DNA of 8,666 nt, from NCBI GenBank assembly GCA_030040295.1, contig JASHTZ010000738.1:1-8666 (forward strand), written 5' to 3'. Source of the stretch: Terriglobia bacterium. GTDB lineage: Bacteria; Acidobacteriota; Terriglobia; UBA7540. Numbering within the stretch: position 1 is the stretch's first letter; the number at the start of each line of letters is the position of its first letter. The notes beneath the pieces were generated by a model. It saw nothing but the letters and a program-made list of their open reading frames with translations. It was not told the origin of the DNA and ran no database searches. The position numbers and the translations under genes were made by a program. Below, one piece after another: positions 4,140 to 8,666 of this stretch.

Positions 4140-6560
4140 ATGCGATATGTTTGCGTCCACGGGCACTTTTACCAGCCGCCGAGGGAGAATCCTTTCCTGG
4201 AAGCCATTGAATTGCAAGACTCGGCCTATCCCTATCATGACTGGAACGAGCGCATCTGCGTCGAATGCTACGCTCCAAATGCTTCTTCTCGAATTCTCGA
4301 TAATGAGGGTCGAATCACCGAGCTGTTCAACAACTATTCGCACATCAGCTTCAATTTTGGGCCGACGCTTCTTTCCTGGCTTGAGGACAAGGCCCCCAAA
4401 GTCTATGCCTCCATTGTTCGCGCGGATCAGCTGAGCAAAGAGAGGTTCTCCGGACATGGATCGGCGCTCGCCCAGGCTTACAACCACATGATTCTGCCCC
4501 TGGCAAATCGTCGTGACAAAACAACCCAGGTGATTTGGGGAATCAAGGACTTCGAACATCGTTTTCAGCGCAAGCCGGAAGGAATGTGGTTGCCGGAAAC
4601 TGCGGTGAACACCGAAACGCTGGAGGTACTTGCCGAACGAGGTGTGCGATTTACAATTTTGGCTCCACGGCAGGCAAAGAGCGTACGGCGCAAGAACGGC
4701 CGGAAGCGGATCGATGTGGGCGGAAATCGCATAGACCCCAGTCGTGCCTATACGGTCAGCCTTCCCTCACGGCGGACAGTTGTCGTTTTCTTCTATGACG
4801 GCCCGATCTCTCAAGCAGTGGCGTTTGAGGGGCTCCTGAACGACGGCCACCAATTTGCCGACCGCCTTTTAAGCGGCTTTTCCGACAAGCGCACCTGGAC
4901 CCAACTCATGCACATTGCGACGGATGGTGAGAGTTACGGCCACCATCACCGCTACGGTGAGATGGCTCTTTCCTACGCCCTGCATGATATTGAGGTCAAC
5001 AAGAGCGCGCAGTTAAGCAATTATGGGCAGTTTCTGGAAATGTTTCCGCCGGACCATTGCGTCGAGATCGTCCAGGACAGCTCTTGGAGCTGCATTCACG
5101 GCATCGAGCGTTGGCGGTCGAACTGCGGATGTAATTCGGGTGGCCACAACAACTGGAATCAGGAATGGCGTGGACCTTTGCGGGCCGCATTCGATTGGCT
5201 GCGCGATTGCCTGGTCCCTCTTTATGAAGAGCATGGTTCGGCGCTCTTGAAGGATCCCTGGAAGGCACGGGACGACTACATTCAGGTAATCCTCAACCGG
5301 ACACCTGAGTCTATGAATCTTTTCCTGACCGAACACGCCATGCATTCCCTCGATTCAGCCGAAAGAGTTCGTGTATGGAAGCTCCTCGAGATGCAACGCC
5401 ATGCGCTTTTGATGTACACCAGTTGCGGCTGGTTTTTCGATGAGATCTCGGGGCTGGAAACCGTTCAGGTGCTCCACTACGCCGGAAGGGCGCTTCGACT
5501 AGCGCAGGAAAGCACGGGGAGCGAACTGGAATCCGAATTCCTGAGCCGGCTGCAGCAGGCCAAGAGCAACCTGCCGGAGCACGGTGACGGTGCAAAGATT
5601 TATGAGAAATGGGTGAAATCAGCGTACATCGGAATCGAGCGTGTGGCGGAACACTTTTCGGCCAGCTCGCTGTTTGAAAACTACGAGGCGAAGTCAAGGA
5701 TTTATTGTTACCAGGTTGAGCGCGACCATTTTTCCGTGGAGGCAGACGGGAAGCTGCGTCTCAGTGTGGGAGAGGCACGGGTCAGCTCCGAAATTACCGA
5801 AGAATCGGCGGTATTCAGCTTCGCCGCCGCATATTTAGGCGAGCACAATGTGGTTGGAGGGGTGCGCGCACCGGGGCCTGCCGAAGATGCCGCGCTTCGC
5901 CAGAAGCTATCGGACGTCTTCTCGCATGCGGACATTGCAGAGGTCATTCGCGTCCTCGACGACGAATTTCCAAAACGAACCTTTTCCCTGCGCTCACTCT
6001 TCCGTGATGAACAGCGTAAAGTGGTTGATTTGATCCTCGCGGAGTCGATGGCCTCGGCCAACGCTGCCTATGGAACCCTGTACGAAAGCGAGGCGCCGCT
6101 CCTGCGTTTTCTCTATGATCTGGCGATTCCGGTGCCGGGCAGCATGAAGGCGACGGCGGGAATCGCCTTGAACAACAAATTGCGCATGGCACTTGAACGC
6201 GCAGAGATCGATGCCAAGGCCATTGAGGGTTATTTTCGCGAGGCTGCTGCCATCCGCGTTGATCTCGACACCGCGACTTTGGAGTTCACAGTTCGAAAGC
6301 GGCTGGAGCGCGAGGCGGACCAATTGGCAGTGCATCTCGATAAGCTTGAATCTGCCCGCAAGCTTCGCCAGTTGGTCGATTTTGTGATTTCCCTACCGTT
6401 CCGTGTAAACCTGTGGGAGACCGAAAATATTCTGTACGATCCACTGATTCATGGGCTGCAAAACAACGGCTCCGGACCCGACCAGAAAGAATTGAAAGAT
6501 GAACTGCTTCACCTGCGCGACTGCCTGAAAATCCTGGGGGCTGATTCGCGAAATGGATAG
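4140..6560 (+). CDS. GH57 glycoside hydrolase with DUF3536 C-terminal region
   Basis: This is an 806-residue cytoplasmic-looking protein with no signal peptide. The N-terminal GH57 module opens with VHGHFYQPPRE (6-16), the first GH57 motif. GMWLPETAV (148-156) carries the expected nucleophile E153, and ATDGESYGHHHR (260-271) carries the expected acid/base D262. A Cys/Trp-rich block follows (C318, C329, C331 in CIHGIERWRSNCGC), then EWRGPLRAAFDWL. The remaining part, to 806, is mainly helical and corresponds to DUF3536, a domain of unknown function seen attached to GH57 modules. GH57 enzymes act on alpha-glucans with retention (amylases, 4-alpha-glucanotransferases, branching enzymes), but this subgroup has no settled activity that I know of. 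Its place between treZ and treY suggests that it prepares maltooligosaccharides from glycogen or starch for TreY. The start fits the family N-terminus. The ribosome binding site is weak (GGGAG about 17 bases upstream), so translation may be coupled to treZ. Confidence 0.92.
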   Translation: MRYVCVHGHFYQPPRENPFLEAIELQDSAYPYHDWNERICVECYAPNASSRILDNEGRITELFNNYSHISFNFGPTLLSWLEDKAPKVYASIVRADQLSKERFSGHGSALAQAYNHMILPLANRRDKTTQVIWGIKDFEHRFQRKPEGMWLPETAVNTETLEVLAERGVRFTILAPRQAKSVRRKNGRKRIDVGGNRIDPSRAYTVSLPSRRTVVVFFYDGPISQAVAFEGLLNDGHQFADRLLSGFSDKRTWTQLMHIATDGESYGHHHRYGEMALSYALHDIEVNKSAQLSNYGQFLEMFPPDHCVEIVQDSSWSCIHGIERWRSNCGCNSGGHNNWNQEWRGPLRAAFDWLRDCLVPLYEEHGSALLKDPWKARDDYIQVILNRTPESMNLFLTEHAMHSLDSAERVRVWKLLEMQRHALLMYTSCGWFFDEISGLETVQVLHYAGRALRLAQESTGSELESEFLSRLQQAKSNLPEHGDGAKIYEKWVKSAYIGIERVAEHFSASSLFENYEAKSRIYCYQVERDHFSVEADGKLRLSVGEARVSSEITEESAVFSFAAAYLGEHNVVGGVRAPGPAEDAALRQKLSDVFSHADIAEVIRVLDDEFPKRTFSLRSLFRDEQRKVVDLILAESMASANAAYGTLYESEAPLLRFLYDLAIPVPGSMKATAGIALNNKLRMALERAEIDAKAIEGYFREAAAIRVDLDTATLEFTVRKRLEREADQLAVHLDKLESARKLRQLVDFVISLPFRVNLWETENILYDPLIHGLQNNGSGPDQKELKDELLHLRDCLKILGADSRNG

Positions 6561-8666
6561 TTCCGGCGCCCCCCTTGCGACATATCGCCTGCAGTTCAAC
6601 AAGGAATTCCGCTTTTCGGATGCCGCAGGGTTGGTGGGCTATTTTAAAAACCTGGGAATCACGGACATCTACGCATCACCGATCTTAACCAGTCGAAAAG
6701 GCAGCACTCACGGTTACGACGCAACAGACCCCACTCAACTCGATCCCGATATCGGATCGGACCACGATTTTGAACTTTTTCAGGGAGAGTTGACGAAACA
6801 CGGCCTGCGGTTGGTGCTGGATATTGTGCCGAACCATATGGCCGCCAGCAGCGAGAACCGCTGGTGGATGGATGTGCTGGAAAACGGCAGAGAGTCGGGC
6901 TTCGCCTCCTTTTTCGACATCGACTGGAACCCACCCTCGCGGTACCTCGAAGGGAAGGTATTGCTCCCAGTGCTTGGCCGGCCGTTCGGAGAAGCTCTTG
7001 ACCGGGGCGAACTCCAACTGGTCCCGCAGAACGGCAAGTTCTTCGTTCGCTACTTCGATGCCATTTTTCCCATTATGGCCAGGTCCTATCGAAGGCTCGT
7101 GAAGCACCGGATGGAGGAATTGAAAACCCTGCTTTCCGAGGAGTCCCCGGCTTACCAGGAATATTCGGGTATTGTCGCCGCCCTGTCTTCACTCTCGGAA
7201 ACGGCGCGTTCGGAAGCAGATCGGCGCGCGCAGTCGGACGCTATTCGCGAGCGGCTGGAGCGCCTGCTCACCCAGAATCCTGAAATCGCGGATTTTCTGA
7301 ACGACAACGTAGCGGAATTCAACGGGCACGCGGGTGACCCCGCCAGCTTTTGCGCTCTCGAAAGCCTTCTGGCAGAGCAGAACTTTCTGCTGGCATATTG
7401 GCAGGACCCGAATGAAGGCATCAACTACCGCCGTTTCTTCGCCATTACCGACCTGGTGGGGATACGCGCTGAAGATCCGATTGTTTTTGACGCGACCCAC
7501 GATCAAATCCTTCATCTCGCCGCTCGCGCCATTGTCCGCGGGGTACGCGTTGATCATGTGGACGGGTTGCGCGATCCGGTCGGCTATTTGAACCGGCTGG
7601 AAGACCGCCTCTCAGCCTCCCAGGGAGAAGGCGCGGACCCACCCTACGTCCTGGTGGAAAAGATTTTGTCGCAGGACGAAGCGCTGCCCGACGATTGGCC
7701 GGTCTCCGGCACGACCGGTTACGAATATCTGACTCTCGCCAACGGTCTTTTCGTGGAGCCCGCTGGTGCCTGCGCCCTCGAGCGGACCTATTTTGAATTC
7801 ATCGGCAAGGAAATGAATTACGCCGACGTGGTGTATGAAAAAAAGAAGCTCATCATGGCGACGCTGCTGCGCGTTGAAATGCGATGGCTCGGACGCCAGA
7901 TCGCTTACCTTGCCGCTCGGGACCGCTACGCCCGAAATCTGCTAAGACGCGAGTTGATGGACGCGCTGATAGAGGTAACCGCCTGTTTGCCCGTGTATCG
8001 GACTTATATTCGCAATCTCGATGTGCCCTCGCGCGCCAAAGAATCGATCGAACACGCTATCGGCGAAGCGCACCGGCGTGGGCAGCGATTAGGGGCTGAA
8101 TGCTACGATTTCGTGCAGGATGTCCTTACTCTGGCGAACCCGGCCCATGTCGACGCCAGTCAGCGCGAGGAGCGGCTGGCCTTCGTGATGCGGTGGCAGC
8201 AGTTTACGGGTTCCATTACGGCGAAAGGGGTGGAGGACACTGCGCTCTATTCTTACTACCCTCTCCAGTCATTAAATGAGGTGGGAGGCAATCCCGAGCC
8301 CTCGAAAATTGCCTCGCGCGAAACGTTTTTCGAATTCATCAGGCAGCGGCAGAAGCGCTGGCCAAACACCCTCAACGCAGCGTCAACCCACGATACCAAG
8401 CGCAGCGAGGGCGTGCGCGCGCGGCTGAACGCTCTGTCCGAGATCCCGGATATCTACTCCAAGGAAATTCGCGAGTGGGCTGCGCTGAATGAGCCGCGCA
8501 AGGAAACGGTGGATGGCTGTAAGGTGCCCGACTCAAATGAAGAGTATTTGATCTACCAGACGATTGTCGGTTTATGGCCTGCAAACGAATCGGAATTGCC
8601 CTCCGTTTCTGAACGCCTTCAGGCATACATCATCAAGTCAATCCGAGAGGCGATGGTCAATACGCG
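6553..8666 (+). CDS. treY: Maltooligosyl trehalose synthase (GH13), C-terminus outside window
   Basis: TreY isomerises the reducing-end alpha-1,4 bond of a maltooligosaccharide to the alpha-1,1 bond of trehalose, the step before TreZ. The frame is open from ATG 6553 to the window end (704 codons, no stop). The N-terminus, LATYRLQFNKEFRFSDAAGL, is typical of the family. GH13 regions are all visible: DIVPNHMA (90-97), GVRVDHVDGLRDP with nucleophile D334, YVLVEKIL with acid/base E369, and NAASTHDTKRSEGVRARL with D614. GTTGYEYL (386-393) is a further TreY hallmark. A long charged helical insert sits at about 180-250, and the 245 residues between E369 and D614 suggest a large family member. Some 200 to 300 residues probably lie outside the window (inference). 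The ATG overlaps the GH57 stop by 8 bp (ATGGATAG), and a G-rich run 12 bases upstream is a weak ribosome binding site, so coupling is likely. Confidence 0.95.
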   Translation, partial: MDSSGAPLATYRLQFNKEFRFSDAAGLVGYFKNLGITDIYASPILTSRKGSTHGYDATDPTQLDPDIGSDHDFELFQGELTKHGLRLVLDIVPNHMAASSENRWWMDVLENGRESGFASFFDIDWNPPSRYLEGKVLLPVLGRPFGEALDRGELQLVPQNGKFFVRYFDAIFPIMARSYRRLVKHRMEELKTLLSEESPAYQEYSGIVAALSSLSETARSEADRRAQSDAIRERLERLLTQNPEIADFLNDNVAEFNGHAGDPASFCALESLLAEQNFLLAYWQDPNEGINYRRFFAITDLVGIRAEDPIVFDATHDQILHLAARAIVRGVRVDHVDGLRDPVGYLNRLEDRLSASQGEGADPPYVLVEKILSQDEALPDDWPVSGTTGYEYLTLANGLFVEPAGACALERTYFEFIGKEMNYADVVYEKKKLIMATLLRVEMRWLGRQIAYLAARDRYARNLLRRELMDALIEVTACLPVYRTYIRNLDVPSRAKESIEHAIGEAHRRGQRLGAECYDFVQDVLTLANPAHVDASQREERLAFVMRWQQFTGSITAKGVEDTALYSYYPLQSLNEVGGNPEPSKIASRETFFEFIRQRQKRWPNTLNAASTHDTKRSEGVRARLNALSEIPDIYSKEIREWAALNEPRKETVDGCKVPDSNEEYLIYQTIVGLWPANESELPSVSERLQAYIIKSIREAMVNT

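Noticed and set aside
1..8666. CRISPR array, insertion sequence, integrase or transposase
   Set aside because: No regularly spaced repeats were seen, and no transposase- or recombinase-like protein could be read on either strand.

Overview
The right two thirds of the window is bacterial chromosomal core sequence. It carries a tRNA pair and a tightly packed operon for making trehalose from alpha-1,4-glucans: treZ, a GH57/DUF3536 enzyme and treY. The moderate-to-high GC content, the treZ-GH57(DUF3536)-treY order and the overlapping genes would suit an Acidobacteriota-like soil bacterium. That assignment is inference; no marker gene in the window fixes the phylum.

Left part (1 to about 1798), all on the minus strand: an accessory segment that looks like one end of an integrated element. 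In transcription order, moving away from the tRNAs, it holds three genes. The first encodes a 244-residue protein with two ribbon-helix-helix-like units and a single membrane segment near its C-terminus. The second, coupled to it through an ATGA overlap, encodes a small HerA/FtsK-type P-loop ATPase. The third encodes a very basic winged-helix-like DNA-binding protein that runs off the left edge. Two perfect short inverted repeats lie in the non-coding gaps. I see no integrase, transposase or capsid gene, so the kind of element stays open (small virus, plasmid or other).

Middle (1799 to 2283): tRNA-Gly(GCC) followed by tRNA-Cys(GCA), both on the minus strand, both with encoded CCA, and driven by a fully consensus sigma-70 promoter (TTGACA, 18 bp, TATAAT). 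The 3' end of tRNA-Cys faces the accessory segment, the usual geometry for elements that integrate at tRNA 3' ends. The remaining gap separates this promoter from the divergently transcribed treZ.

Right (2284 to 8666), plus strand: treZ (TTG start), then after 8 bp the GH57/DUF3536 gene, then treY overlapping it by 8 bp and leaving the window. TreY turns the reducing end of a maltooligosaccharide into a trehalosyl end and TreZ releases trehalose. The GH57 protein between them is uncharacterised; its position suggests that it makes or trims the glucan substrate. All catalytic residues expected of GH13 TreZ, GH13 TreY and GH57 enzymes are visible.
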